DNA of 63,456 bases, taken from contig JRAN01000007.1 of NCBI GenBank assembly GCA_000768855.1, forward strand, positions 77,446-140,901, given 5' to 3'. The stretch comes from Porphyromonadaceae bacterium COT-184 OH4590 (GTDB taxonomy: Bacteria > Bacteroidota > Bacteroidia > Bacteroidales > Paludibacteraceae). The notes beneath the pieces were generated by a model. That model saw only the letters and a program-made list of their open reading frames with translations. It was not told the DNA's origin and did no database searches. Below are positions 37,457 through 46,635 of the stretch, piece by piece. A program made the translations under genes and the position numbers. Numbering within the stretch: the stretch's first letter is position 1; every line of letters begins with the position of its first letter.

Positions 37457-37464
37457 TAATTTTG
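37457..37464 (+). promoter_or_regulatory. -7 box of the DUF454 gene
   Basis: TAATTTTG matches TAnnTTTG and lies 24 nt before the ATG. Confidence 0.5.
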
Positions 37465-37487
37465 TACCCAATTAACAAAGCGATTCG

Positions 37488-37856
37488 ATGCGCAAACGTT
37501 TACTTATAGTATTGGGATTCATATTTTTAGGGCTTGGTATATTGGGTATATTTTTGCCACTACTGCCAACCACCCCTTTTCTATTGCTTACAGCATGGAT
37601 GTTTGCCAAAAGCTCCGAAGTCCTTTACCAAAAACTTCTAAACAACAAATATTTAGGCAATTATATAAAAGAGTTTAGGGAAGACCGCTCTATTCCGCTA
37701 AAAACGAAAATAATTGCTATTAGTTTGATATGGCTAACAATTGGATATTCAATTATATTTTTAATCAAGATTATATGGGTAAAAGTAGTATTACTCATAA
37801 TAGCCGTAGGAGTAACAATACATATACTGAGCTTTAAAACAAAACAGAAAAAATAG
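37488..37856 (+). CDS. YbaN/DUF454 family inner membrane protein
   Basis: 122 residues with three or four transmembrane helices. The family hallmark is the N-terminal LGLGILGIFLPLLPTTPFLLL segment region (about 14-33) with the following AWMFAKSSE. Function unknown across the family. It stands alone, with its own -7 box. Confidence 0.88.
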   Translation: MRKRLLIVLGFIFLGLGILGIFLPLLPTTPFLLLTAWMFAKSSEVLYQKLLNNKYLGNYIKEFREDRSIPLKTKIIAISLIWLTIGYSIIFLIKIIWVKVVLLIIAVGVTIHILSFKTKQKK

Positions 37857-37967
37857 CCATCGCTATCTTAACCTTAAGCCAATTAACATTTTACAAGTAA
37901 ATTAATAAGCCAAAATAGCAGCATTCCCTTTTGTATCAATAGGTTCTAATACAAAATTCAACTAAAC

Positions 37968-38423
37968 CTACATTACAGCAGGCAAAGCTGCCTTCCACAA
38001 GTAAGCCATTACCGTGAAGCGAACAATTTTGCCGAGAAATAGGCTGATGCTAGTTTTGGTAATGGAGGCACGCATAAAGCCGAGTGTCAGAGGTATCATA
38101 TCACCGATAAATGGGATAAAGCTAAAAAACGCCATATATGCTCCTTTGTTGTTGAGCCAGTGTTGAGTTTTTTCTATCTTCTCTCGTTTTACTTTGAAAT
38201 ACTTCTCAACCCACTCTATTTTGCCTAAATAACCGAGATAGTAAGAGGTCATACCGCCAAGGAAGTTACCAGCCGTAGCCCATACAACGCACCAAACGGG
38301 GTCGAGTCCGGCTGCGAGACAACCACCAAAGGCAAATTCGGAAGAGAAAGGCAGCACAGTGGCAGCCATAAAAGCAACTAAAAACAGTCCGTAATATCCG
38401 TATTCTATCAGAAAATCAAGCAT
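37968..38423 (-). CDS. DedA-like membrane protein (YqaA family, VTT domain)
   Basis: 151 residues, about four hydrophobic segments, with the VTT/DedA core FSSEFAFGGCLAAGLDP and GNFLGGMTSYYLGYLGK. Related proteins are linked to lipid flipping and membrane homeostasis. Its ATG directly follows the aroC stop codon with no spacer, so it is the last gene of the ABC-slyD-aroC unit and is translationally coupled. Confidence 0.88.
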   Translation of the reverse strand: MLDFLIEYGYYGLFLVAFMAATVLPFSSEFAFGGCLAAGLDPVWCVVWATAGNFLGGMTSYYLGYLGKIEWVEKYFKVKREKIEKTQHWLNNKGAYMAFFSFIPFIGDMIPLTLGFMRASITKTSISLFLGKIVRFTVMAYLWKAALPAVM

Positions 38424-39479
38424 CTACAGCATCAAATCTAAGATAACCAAAGCAGCTAACGACTCTACCACAGGCAACACGCGAGGCACTATGCAGACAT
38501 CGTGTCTACCACCAATTGCAATAGTACGATTATTACCATGTATATCAACCGTTTGTTGAGGCTTACCGATACTCGAAACAGGCTTAAAAGCCACTCTGAA
38601 ATATATATCTTCGCCATTTGAGATACCGCCTTGAATGCCTCCACTTCGGTTGGTAGCAGGGCGGAGTTTGCCGTGGTCGTTTACAAAGAGGTCGTTGTGT
38701 TCGCTTCCTCTCATCGAAGAGGCATCGAAGCCTTTGCCATAATCAAAACCCTTAGATGAGGGTATCGAGAGCATAGCAGCTGCCAAACGCGACGATAGTT
38801 TGTCAAAAACAGGATTGCCCACACCATACGGAACGCCGGTAACTATACAAGTTACCACTCCACCCAACGAGTCGTTGTCAGCTTGAGCCTGTGATATTGC
38901 TTTGAGCATACGATCGGCTGTTTGAGGGTTTGGCGTTGGTAGTGCGTTGTGTGGTGTAAAACTTAAGTTAAGGTCGGTGTAGTGAGCCGTCTCACACTCC
39001 TGCCCTATCTGCGACACATAGCTGACAAATCCAATGCCGTGCTTTGCCAAAGCCTGTTTGGCAAGGTTTCCTGCCACAACCCACGAAGTGGTCTCACGTC
39101 CCGATGCCCGATAGCCTCCGGTGAAGTCGTCGGTGCCATATTTTTTGAAATAGGCAAAGTCGGCATGTGAGGGGCGAAAGACATCTTTTATATCAGTGTA
39201 GTCTCTACTTCGGTAGTTGTTGTTTTTTATAAAAAAAGCGATGGGAAAACCATTGGTCATACCCTCATCGATACCCGACAGAAAGGTAACTTCGTCGGAT
39301 TCTTTGCGTTGAGAGGAGAAGGCGAAATTGCCTGTTTTCCGCCTTTGCAACTCTCTGCATATTTCCTCGAAATCAACTTCAATACCTTGCGGAAAACCAT
39401 CGATAACACCACCAATAGCATCGCCATGCGACGAACCAAATGTAGTGATTTTTAGCTTATTACCAAAGGTATTGCTCAT
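38424..39479 (-). CDS. aroC: Chorismate synthase
   Basis: Last step of the shikimate pathway: EPSP to chorismate with reduced FMN. Signature stretches are TFGSSHGDAIGGVIDGFP near the N-terminus, SGRETTSWV, GSEHNDLF and NRSGGIQGGISNGEDI. Length of 351 residues is normal. It lies 31 nt after slyD in a minus-strand operon, without other aro genes. Confidence 0.97.
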   Translation of the reverse strand: MSNTFGNKLKITTFGSSHGDAIGGVIDGFPQGIEVDFEEICRELQRRKTGNFAFSSQRKESDEVTFLSGIDEGMTNGFPIAFFIKNNNYRSRDYTDIKDVFRPSHADFAYFKKYGTDDFTGGYRASGRETTSWVVAGNLAKQALAKHGIGFVSYVSQIGQECETAHYTDLNLSFTPHNALPTPNPQTADRMLKAISQAQADNDSLGGVVTCIVTGVPYGVGNPVFDKLSSRLAAAMLSIPSSKGFDYGKGFDASSMRGSEHNDLFVNDHGKLRPATNRSGGIQGGISNGEDIYFRVAFKPVSSIGKPQQTVDIHGNNRTIAIGGRHDVCIVPRVLPVVESLAALVILDLML

Positions 39480-39510
39480 TTTGTATTACGAGGTTTGTGT
39501 ATCTTCTTTA

Positions 39511-40107
39511 TTAACAAGTACAATTTCCACCACAGTCACAACCTTCATCATTGTCGCTGCCGATACCACAACCGCCATCGCCACAGCTGCCACTACTGCA
39601 ACCGCTACAGCCACCTCCGGCTGAATTCATTGCCATTATTTCTTCATCGGTAGGAGTATGAGCATCAAGCACTTTGACCTTAAAAAAGAGATTTTCGCCT
39701 GCTAACGGGTGGTTGAGGTCAACCTTTATATCTTCGGCACCTATTTCAACTATCTCTGCATTGATACGTTCGCCGTTGGTATCTACCAAAGGTACGATAG
39801 CACCGGGGAAGAAACGCTCCTCGTCTAGTGTGCCGTCGTTGGTAAAGATGTTCAGAGGCAGGTCTATAATATTATCCTCGCTGCGTTCGCCGTAAGCGTC
39901 CTTAGCGTCGATAGAGAATTCGATGCTTTCGCCCAATTTTTTACCCTCAAGGTGCTCCTCAAACTTGGGTAACATCATACCTGCACCGTGAAAATATTTC
40001 AGAGGATTGTCGGGAGTGGTTTGCTCCATTAGCTCAAGCGAGCCGTCGGCATTTTTTACAAAAAGTTGATATTCTGCCGTAACTAATTTATTATTTGATA
40101 TTTGCAT
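39511..40107 (-). CDS. slyD: FKBP-type peptidyl-prolyl isomerase, SlyD-like
   Basis: Prolyl isomerase and chaperone, 198 residues. The FKBP domain is split by the IF chaperone domain as in SlyD: YFHGAGMMLPKFEEHLEGKKLGE, then DAYGERSED, and HPLAGENLFFKVKV. The C-terminal 35 residues are rich in Cys and Gly (CSGCSSGSCGDGGCG and CDCGGNCTC), matching the metal-binding tail of SlyD that serves nickel delivery in other bacteria, though it has cysteines in place of histidines. Second gene of the operon. Confidence 0.92.
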   Translation of the reverse strand: MQISNNKLVTAEYQLFVKNADGSLELMEQTTPDNPLKYFHGAGMMLPKFEEHLEGKKLGESIEFSIDAKDAYGERSEDNIIDLPLNIFTNDGTLDEERFFPGAIVPLVDTNGERINAEIVEIGAEDIKVDLNHPLAGENLFFKVKVLDAHTPTDEEIMAMNSAGGGCSGCSSGSCGDGGCGIGSDNDEGCDCGGNCTC

Positions 40108-40136
40108 AACGTTTTTTTGTTTGTTGATTTGTAATA

Positions 40137-40778
40137 TTATAAATTTAAAATTGTATCGTATTTCAGATTGAGAGCCTTACCGATAGACGATACTATGACA
40201 GCTGCACCCTGTGCCTTTACCTCCTCGGTAATAAGCCGGACGACAATGTCTGCCATTCGGTCGTCGATATGGCTTATAGGTTCGTCCAACAAGAGGAAGT
40301 CAAACGGCTGGCACAATGCCCTGACGATAGCCACTCGTTGCTGTTGCCCCCACGAAAGTTTTTCGCATCGCTTATGCGCTTTGCCCTCTATCTCGAGCAT
40401 AGATAGCATTTGAACTATACGGCTGTCTGTATGGTGTGCGGTAAGACTGTTTTTCAGTTGGATATTCTCCCAAGCGGTCAGTTCTGGGAATATTTTTAGG
40501 TCTTGGAAAAGAATGCTCAACGAGTTTTTTCGCAATTCGTCCCATTCGGAACTGTTTATCTTTTTTATATTTTTACCATCGAAAAAAATATCGCTGTCAA
40601 AATCGCGACGATAGCCGTATATATAGCCGAAAAGAGACGATTTGCCCTTACCCGAATCCGCCTCTATCAGGTAGAAACGTCCTCGCTCGAAGGCAACCTG
40701 CTTACGCCACACCTCAGACTGAGGCGGGTTATCGACAAATATTTGAGGTAAAATGTTTGATAAAAATATTTTTTGCAC
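40137..40778 (-). CDS. ABC transporter ATP-binding protein without a permease neighbour
   Basis: 213-residue nucleotide-binding domain. Walker A is ADSGKGKS (40-47), Q-loop FQDLK near 92, signature LSWGQQQR, and Walker B FLLLDEP with D-loop SHIDD. The switch histidine normally found after Walker B is missing: the sequence is IVSSIGKAL. It resembles LolD/FtsE-type ATPases but no FtsX-like permease is adjacent; the operon continues with slyD. A minus-strand -7 box (40802-40809) and a CAA at 40832-40834 suggest a promoter. Hydrolysis may be weak or the role non-transport. Confidence 0.85.
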   Translation of the reverse strand: MQKIFLSNILPQIFVDNPPQSEVWRKQVAFERGRFYLIEADSGKGKSSLFGYIYGYRRDFDSDIFFDGKNIKKINSSEWDELRKNSLSILFQDLKIFPELTAWENIQLKNSLTAHHTDSRIVQMLSMLEIEGKAHKRCEKLSWGQQQRVAIVRALCQPFDFLLLDEPISHIDDRMADIVVRLITEEVKAQGAAVIVSSIGKALNLKYDTILNL

Positions 40779-40801
40779 CTAAAACGAATTTTGATTTTCG
40801 G

Positions 40802-40834
40802 CAAAATTACGATTTTTTATTCATATATAAACAA
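40802..40834 (-). promoter_or_regulatory. Promoter of the ABC-slyD-aroC-dedA operon
   Basis: Minus-strand TAATTTTG (40802-40809) with TTG (40832-40834) 22 bp upstream, close to the Bacteroidota consensus spacing. Confidence 0.55.
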
Positions 40835-40921
40835 TTGTTGTTTTGTAAGACTATATTGATAAAGTCTATTAAATGAGATTGTTTTTTAGTTTTTCTAAAA
40901 TGAATAATAATTTAATGACGA

Positions 40922-41665
40922 TTAAGGCTCGTCGCATTCACACTCTACATTATTCAAAAGTTTCTCAAACTCTTCTCTATAGTTGTAAGAAAAGTCGATA
41001 TGAGGCAAGAGATGATTGGCATTATTCCACCACCCAAATACCATAATCGCCTCTTTGGCGTATGTTAGTCTATTGTCGGAGTTATATTTTGCTTCGAACT
41101 CTCTTTGCAGTTGGTCTGGGTAGCCATTGTTACTTTTAAGCACTTCATTGAGTTTAGCCCAAGCCTTGAGCATAGCCTCACCACCTTTTATCAAAGCATC
41201 TCTATAATACATACAGGTACTATCAACCAAATCGTACTCTAACAATATCTTCGGATTATCGTAAGCCAACATTGTATATTCTTTTAGCTTACAAGTGCTT
41301 ATATAGTATTCGATTATCTCGTTTTTTAGCTTTTGCCAAAATGTATCATTTACAAAATCGAGTGTTTGCAATCGCTCTATCTTTTGCATGCATTCTGTTT
41401 TTAGATCATTTATAAGCTCTTCGGCACTTTTTACGTCCTTTAACCCTGTGGCATCCGTATCTATATTGGGCATCCACCACAAGTAGTCTATAGTGTTCTG
41501 CAATTGCTTTCGAGTGTATTGGGTAGAATCAAACTTTGCCACACATCCGCACAATTCGGTATAATATTCAATTTCAGCATATTGTGAAAATACATTGTTC
41601 GGAACTATTGTAATAAATATTGTCAGTAGTAGCAACCCTTTTAGGTATATGATAGGATATTTCAT
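40922..41665 (-). CDS. Exported protein of unknown function
   Basis: The product is not recognised. Starting at Met 41665 gives a signal peptide (MKYPIIYLKGLLLL..., ends NVFSQ near residue 28) and 247 residues. An earlier in-frame ATG at 41695 is unlikely because it overlaps a -7 box (TACCTTTG, minus 41693-41700). The mature protein is helical, with paired cysteines near the start (LCGCV) and at the end (VECECDEP). No neighbour suggests a role. Confidence 0.65.
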   Translation of the reverse strand: MKYPIIYLKGLLLLTIFITIVPNNVFSQYAEIEYYTELCGCVAKFDSTQYTRKQLQNTIDYLWWMPNIDTDATGLKDVKSAEELINDLKTECMQKIERLQTLDFVNDTFWQKLKNEIIEYYISTCKLKEYTMLAYDNPKILLEYDLVDSTCMYYRDALIKGGEAMLKAWAKLNEVLKSNNGYPDQLQREFEAKYNSDNRLTYAKEAIMVFGWWNNANHLLPHIDFSYNYREEFEKLLNNVECECDEP

Positions 41666-41852
41666 TTTTAGCAGAGAGATGTTTGGCATGTGCAAAGGTA
41701 ATAAAAATAATTTACTGCGGTAGCACCAACATTTTTCTTAACCACACAACCTAAGTTTAGCTAATGTAAGTTTTTTGGCCTAATAACCAATCTGTTACTA
41801 ACAGATTATCGTCTAAAAATGATAAAATGCAAATTATATCAACAAATATGAT

Positions 41853-41860
41853 TAAATTTG
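41853..41860 (+). promoter_or_regulatory. -7 box of the porin gene
   Basis: TAAATTTG matches TAnnTTTG, 34 nt before the porin ATG. Confidence 0.45.
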
Positions 41861-41893
41861 CTTTTGGTTTAACTAAATAATACACTTTTTGAA

Positions 41894-43159
41894 ATGAATA
41901 AAAGAATTATTTTTTTGTTGAGTTTTTCACTGGTATTGTTCGGTTCGTTTGCACGGGATATAGCCCAAACCGACTCTTTGACAACCACACAAACGGATAT
42001 TAAACCCAAAGAGCAAACAGCCAATACCACCAAGACATTTTTGAAAGTTTCGGGGTATGCACAAGCAGAGTATCAATGGGGAGAGCCGGAAGCTAACCTA
42101 AGAGTAGGCACTGCGAACGAAAACATTCAAAAACCATTTAGTCGTATTGGTCTAAGAAGAGGTTTCATAAAAGCTATATATGGCAATAATATTGTTTCGG
42201 GCACATTCGCTATAAATGTGGGAGATAGAGGAATAATAATACAAGAGGCATTCTTTAGCATAAAGTCTCCATGGACGGGAGCAAGCAATATAAAATTGGG
42301 TATATTCGACCGTCCATTTGGATACGAAATAAGCTATTCATCTTCACTGCGTGAATCGCCCGAGAGAGCCAATATAATAAGAATGCTATTCCCCGAAGAA
42401 CGCGACCTCGGTGCTATGCTTACTCTAAAAGCAGACGACAAATCACCTCTAAGTATATTTAAGCTAGAGGCAGGGTTATTTGCCGGTAACGGTATAAAAC
42501 CCGAAACAGATAACCATAAAGATTTTATAGGGCATCTGTCGGCAGCAAAAAAATGGAGCAAAATATCACTGCTCGGAGGGATATCGTACTATAACGGAGG
42601 AGTATATCAAGGCACAAAAGATGTTTACACAATGCAAGACAAATCGTTTGTAGTCAATAGCAAAGACGAAAATATAGGCAAATTTGCAAAACGCCAATAT
42701 TTGGGATTTGATGCTCAATTGATTATAAAAAACATATTGGGCTCTACCCTTATCAGAGGCGAGTATATACAGGGAGTACAACCATCAAAAAAAGGCTCCA
42801 CACAAAGTCCCAACGCCTCTACTCTACCCTCTTACGATACCTATATACGCAATTTTAACGGAGGATATATTATTGTTTCACAAAGCATTGGCAAGCTACC
42901 CGTATCGGTAGTATTTAAATACGATTGGTACGATCCAAATACAAATATCACTATCAACGACATAGGGCTCAACAACACCAATGAAAGCGATATTTTAAGA
43001 GATACATTCGGTATAGGTATGTTATGGGATGTGAACAAGAGTATAAGATTACAAGCCTATTTCGATATAAATCGCAACGAAAAGACACAAAACCTCGCAG
43101 GCTACAATGTAGATAAAAAAGATAATGTTTTGACTTGCAGAATTCAATACAAATTTTAG
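41894..43159 (+). CDS. Phosphate-selective porin O/P family outer membrane protein
   Basis: 421 residues with a signal peptide (about 1-24, ends AQT region) and a beta-barrel of alternating strands. Family marks are VSGYAQAEYQWG near the start of the barrel, RRGFIKAIYGN, IKLGIFDRPFGYEISYSS and the terminal aromatic residue (QYKF). OprO/P relatives take up phosphate or polyphosphate; in Bacteroidota the substrate is often unknown. No pst genes are adjacent. Confidence 0.88.
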   Translation: MNKRIIFLLSFSLVLFGSFARDIAQTDSLTTTQTDIKPKEQTANTTKTFLKVSGYAQAEYQWGEPEANLRVGTANENIQKPFSRIGLRRGFIKAIYGNNIVSGTFAINVGDRGIIIQEAFFSIKSPWTGASNIKLGIFDRPFGYEISYSSSLRESPERANIIRMLFPEERDLGAMLTLKADDKSPLSIFKLEAGLFAGNGIKPETDNHKDFIGHLSAAKKWSKISLLGGISYYNGGVYQGTKDVYTMQDKSFVVNSKDENIGKFAKRQYLGFDAQLIIKNILGSTLIRGEYIQGVQPSKKGSTQSPNASTLPSYDTYIRNFNGGYIIVSQSIGKLPVSVVFKYDWYDPNTNITINDIGLNNTNESDILRDTFGIGMLWDVNKSIRLQAYFDINRNEKTQNLAGYNVDKKDNVLTCRIQYKF

Positions 43160-43325
43160 TCTTTTTATTAACATTAAAACTATTTCGTAACACAATAATC
43201 AACCGGCAAAATACTCTGTACATTGCTATTATTAAAAAATACAAGTTTCTTCTTATCCAAGTTTATCGGCATAGTATCTGATAAAATCGAAAAATTTCGC
43301 AAGTTCAGAATTTACCTTGCACTAC

Positions 43326-43357
43326 TTGTTATAACTCAAAACTATTTTGTACCTTTG
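43326..43357 (+). promoter_or_regulatory. Promoter of ddl
   Basis: TTG (43326-43328), 21 bp spacer, TACCTTTG (43350-43357): good Bacteroidota promoter 34 nt before the ATG. Confidence 0.7.
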
Positions 43358-43390
43358 TCTCCAAAAAAATTTTTGATATAAAAATATTTT

Positions 43391-44359
43391 ATGAAAAAAG
43401 TAGCAATAGTATCCGGAGGAGACTCTTCGGAATATGAAGTATCATTAAAAAGCGCAAAAGGGATAATGTCTTTTATTCCTGATGATTACGAAAAATATAT
43501 AGTTACCATTACAGGCAAAAACTGGATTGTACAGATATCAGAGACCCAAACGGCAACGATAGACAAAAACGATTTTTCGTTTATAAAAGATGATAAAAAA
43601 ATCAAGTTCGACTTTGCATATATAACAATACACGGTACACCGGGCGAAAACGGCATACTTCAAGGTTACTTCAATTTGATAGGAATACCTTTTTCTTGCT
43701 GTGATGTGTTGGCTTCTGCTCTTACTTTCAACAAATATTTTTGCAATCAGTTTCTAAAAAATTTCAATATAAACGTAGCAAACTCTGTGGTTTTGAGGCG
43801 AAACAAACCTTTTAATGAACAGGATATTATTGAAAACTTAAAGTTGCCTATGTTTGTAAAACCTACTGCAGGAGGCAGTAGTTTCGGTATTACCAAAGTA
43901 AAAGAGCAACACCGGCTTACAGAGGCTATAGATAAGGCTTTTACCGAGGCAGACGAAGTAGTTATTGAGAGTTTTATAGAAGGCACCGAAGTTACCTGCG
44001 GTATGTACAAAACTCGCACAAAAGCTGTAATACTGCCTGTAACAGAGGTAGTGAGCAAAAACGAGTTTTTCGACTTCGATGCAAAATACAAAAATCAGTC
44101 GGACGAAATTACCCCTGCTCGTATATCAGACGCTTTAACCAAAGAGATACAGCAAACTACATCTAAAATATACGATTTAATAAACGCACGAGGTATTATA
44201 AGAGTCGATTACATTATCGACAAATCGGGCAAAATAGTTTTGTTAGAAGTCAATACAACTCCGGGAATGACCCCTCAGAGCTTTATTCCACAACAAATTA
44301 GAGCAGCAAATCTCGATATGGCAGATGTTATGAGAGATATTATCGAAGATGTGAGATAA
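43391..44359 (+). CDS. ddl: D-alanine--D-alanine ligase
   Basis: ATP-grasp ligase making the D-Ala-D-Ala end of peptidoglycan precursors. Marks are SGGDSSEYEVSLKSA (8-22), HGTPGENG, FVKPTAGGSSFGI, the ATP-binding VVIESFIEGTEVTCG and EVNTTPGMTPQS near the C-terminus. Length 322 is standard. It has its own promoter and is followed by the polyprenyl synthase gene with another promoter. Confidence 0.96.
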   Translation: MKKVAIVSGGDSSEYEVSLKSAKGIMSFIPDDYEKYIVTITGKNWIVQISETQTATIDKNDFSFIKDDKKIKFDFAYITIHGTPGENGILQGYFNLIGIPFSCCDVLASALTFNKYFCNQFLKNFNINVANSVVLRRNKPFNEQDIIENLKLPMFVKPTAGGSSFGITKVKEQHRLTEAIDKAFTEADEVVIESFIEGTEVTCGMYKTRTKAVILPVTEVVSKNEFFDFDAKYKNQSDEITPARISDALTKEIQQTTSKIYDLINARGIIRVDYIIDKSGKIVLLEVNTTPGMTPQSFIPQQIRAANLDMADVMRDIIEDVR

Positions 44360-44401
44360 CCTATTCTATCAAGAAAAAAATGATATATCACAAGTATAGT
44401 A

Positions 44402-44432
44402 TTTGCTATCCGAAATTAATATTGTAACTTTG
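44402..44432 (+). promoter_or_regulatory. Promoter of the polyprenyl synthase gene
   Basis: TTTG (44402-44405), 19 bp spacer, TAACTTTG (44425-44432), 49 nt before the ATG. Confidence 0.7.
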
Positions 44433-44480
44433 TGCGTTTTTAGTCTTGAGACCTAAAACTATTAAGATAATAGTATAAAA

Positions 44481-45437
44481 ATGAGTATTAATATTGAAAA
44501 AATAATTCAAGATATAAATTGGCATATTGAGCCAACAAATTTATATGAACCAATCGGTTATACATTAGAGAGTGGTGGCAAAAGGCTTCGCCCTCAGTTG
44601 GTAGCATTAGCGTGTGAGATGTTCGGTAAAGACCCCCAAACGATAGAAAACGTAGCCTTAGCTATTGAAATTTTTCATAACTTCACTCTTCTGCACGACG
44701 ACCTTATGGACAATTCGCCCACTCGCAGAAATAGACCTACCGTGCATAAAAAATGGAATGCAAATACAGCCATACTGTCGGGTGACGCAATGATGATAAA
44801 ATCTTACGAGTTTTTGGCAAAAATACCCGAAAAATATTGGGTAAAAGTATTCCCTCTTTTTACCCAAACAGCTCTGGAAGTATGTGAGGGGCAACAGCTC
44901 GATATGGATTTCGAAGCACGTCGAGATGTAACTATCCAAGAGTATTTCGAGATGATACGCCTCAAAACGGCAGTACTACTCGCCTGTTCACTCAAAATGG
45001 GAGCTATACTTGCAGGAGCTTCCGACGAAGACCAAAAACTGATATACGATTTAGGCATTGCCATAGGTATAGCTTTTCAGCTCAAAGACGATTATCTCGA
45101 CACTTATGGCACATTCGAGACTCTGGGCAAACGTATAGGCGACGATATACTTTGCCACAAGAAGACATTTCTTCTACTCACGGCTCTAAAAGATGCCAAC
45201 GAGCAGCAGAGAAACCGCTTAAAATCAACTATAGAATCGACCACACAAACAGACAGTCAAAAGATAGAGACAGTTACAGGCATATACAATGAGTTGAATA
45301 TTCCTAATATATGTGAAGTCGCAATAAACAATTATTACTTGGAAGCAGACAAATTGTTGCAAAAAATATCAGTCGCCGACGAATCCAAAACCAAACTTAA
45401 AACATTGATAGATAAGTTGAAAATAAGAGATAAATAG
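44481..45437 (+). CDS. Trans-polyprenyl diphosphate synthase
   Basis: Condenses isopentenyl units onto an allylic diphosphate, giving the side chain of menaquinone. First Asp-rich motif DDLMD is at 73-77 with RR at 82-83; the second is DDYLD near 203-207; GGKRLRP is at 32-38. The 318-residue length fits octaprenyl-type (IspB) enzymes; chain length is not certain. The following helical unknown gene starts 23 nt downstream and probably shares the transcript. Confidence 0.93.
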   Translation: MSINIEKIIQDINWHIEPTNLYEPIGYTLESGGKRLRPQLVALACEMFGKDPQTIENVALAIEIFHNFTLLHDDLMDNSPTRRNRPTVHKKWNANTAILSGDAMMIKSYEFLAKIPEKYWVKVFPLFTQTALEVCEGQQLDMDFEARRDVTIQEYFEMIRLKTAVLLACSLKMGAILAGASDEDQKLIYDLGIAIGIAFQLKDDYLDTYGTFETLGKRIGDDILCHKKTFLLLTALKDANEQQRNRLKSTIESTTQTDSQKIETVTGIYNELNIPNICEVAINNYYLEADKLLQKISVADESKTKLKTLIDKLKIRDK

Positions 45438-45459
45438 TTATTTACAAATTTTAGCTACA

Positions 45460-46350
45460 ATGCCATATAGAAGATTACCAAATACCGATGTTGCAAGAAT
45501 AAATGCCTTGGAGGTTGTAGTGGGTATAAAACACGCAGGTTTTCAAGACATTGCCCTAACTCAGGATTTACTAAATGCTGCCGATAGGCAATTGATTGTG
45601 CTAAAAAACGTACACTACTTACACCGACAAGCAGTAAAAACGTGGCAAGAAAACAACCAAAAGTACAGAGAAATAATCAAATATCTCACATCTTATATAA
45701 CCGATTTTGTAAAATCATACAACTTGGCAATAGAAAACGGTTATATAAAACCCGAAACCAGAGCCTATTACAAAATTACAGATGATGCCCTACCCGAATT
45801 TATATCTGAAGACAGCATACTGGATTGGGGACAGCGTCTTATAGATGGCGAAAGACAGCGTATTTTCGAGGGTGGAGCCCCAATAACCAATCCAACAATA
45901 GCAAGCATAAATGTATACTACGAAAAGTTTACCGATTTGAACTTCAATCAAAAAACCAAGTTGAACTATATACAACACACCAAAAGCAAACTTGCACAAG
46001 AACGTGAAAAATCGGATATACTGATAAAAGAGCTTTGGAACAAAATAGAAGCTACTTTTGCATATCTGCCCGAAAACGAAAGAATTGAAAAATGCAAAGA
46101 GTATGGTATAATATACTATATGCGTTCGTACGAGAAGCAACAACAAGAGATGGAACTGCCCATTGAATATTCACATAATGAACCTATTGCAACAGATACA
46201 AACAACCAGACTGCATATCCCTTTTACGACAAAGTAGTCGAAAAAATAGAGAAAGTAAAAAAAGTTGAAAAAACGATACAAAAAAATAGTGGTGTATCTG
46301 CCAAATACCAAAACGCTTTGGAGCAAAGAATTCCATTCGACTTCGATTAA
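45460..46350 (+). CDS. Helical protein of unknown function
   Basis: Not recognised. 296 residues, no signal peptide, no membrane segment; strongly alpha-helical with probable coiled coils (about 40-85 and 160-200). It starts MPYRRLPNTDVARINAL and ends in a Lys-rich helix (KVVEKIEKVKKVEKTIQK) and EQRIPFDFD. It follows the polyprenyl synthase after 23 nt. The MPYRRLPNTD start suggests a conserved Bacteroidota cytoplasmic family, but no function can be given. Confidence 0.75.
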   Translation: MPYRRLPNTDVARINALEVVVGIKHAGFQDIALTQDLLNAADRQLIVLKNVHYLHRQAVKTWQENNQKYREIIKYLTSYITDFVKSYNLAIENGYIKPETRAYYKITDDALPEFISEDSILDWGQRLIDGERQRIFEGGAPITNPTIASINVYYEKFTDLNFNQKTKLNYIQHTKSKLAQEREKSDILIKELWNKIEATFAYLPENERIEKCKEYGIIYYMRSYEKQQQEMELPIEYSHNEPIATDTNNQTAYPFYDKVVEKIEKVKKVEKTIQKNSGVSAKYQNALEQRIPFDFD

Positions 46351-46425
46351 CCGTTATTTTCTTTTAGGTAACGATTAGATAAAATAGCCAAATCTTACTT
46401 GTCATTCTCTCTCAGGCAAAAATTT

Positions 46426-46460
46426 ACTTTGGACTAATAAACCAAAGTTTTGTGTAGGCT
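46426..46460 (+). terminator. Possible terminator downstream of the helical unknown gene
   Basis: ACTTTGG (46426-46432) pairs with CCAAAGT (46442-46448), followed by a short T-rich stretch. It lies 76 nt after the stop codon. The rest of 46351-46635 shows only a -7 box TAACTTTG at 46596-46603 for the next gene. Confidence 0.5.
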
Positions 46461-46635
46461 TTTTATTAACATAGTCATAAAGCTTACTCGAATATACCTC
46501 TAATTTAATTCCGACAACGGATTATAAAGTTTCGCTTATTCACGTATACTGACTATTTCTTATTAGAGCAACCGATTTTTTTCGGAATAAAATATTAACT
46601 TTGTTTTTTGAAAAAATCTAAGCAGTATTTAGTTT

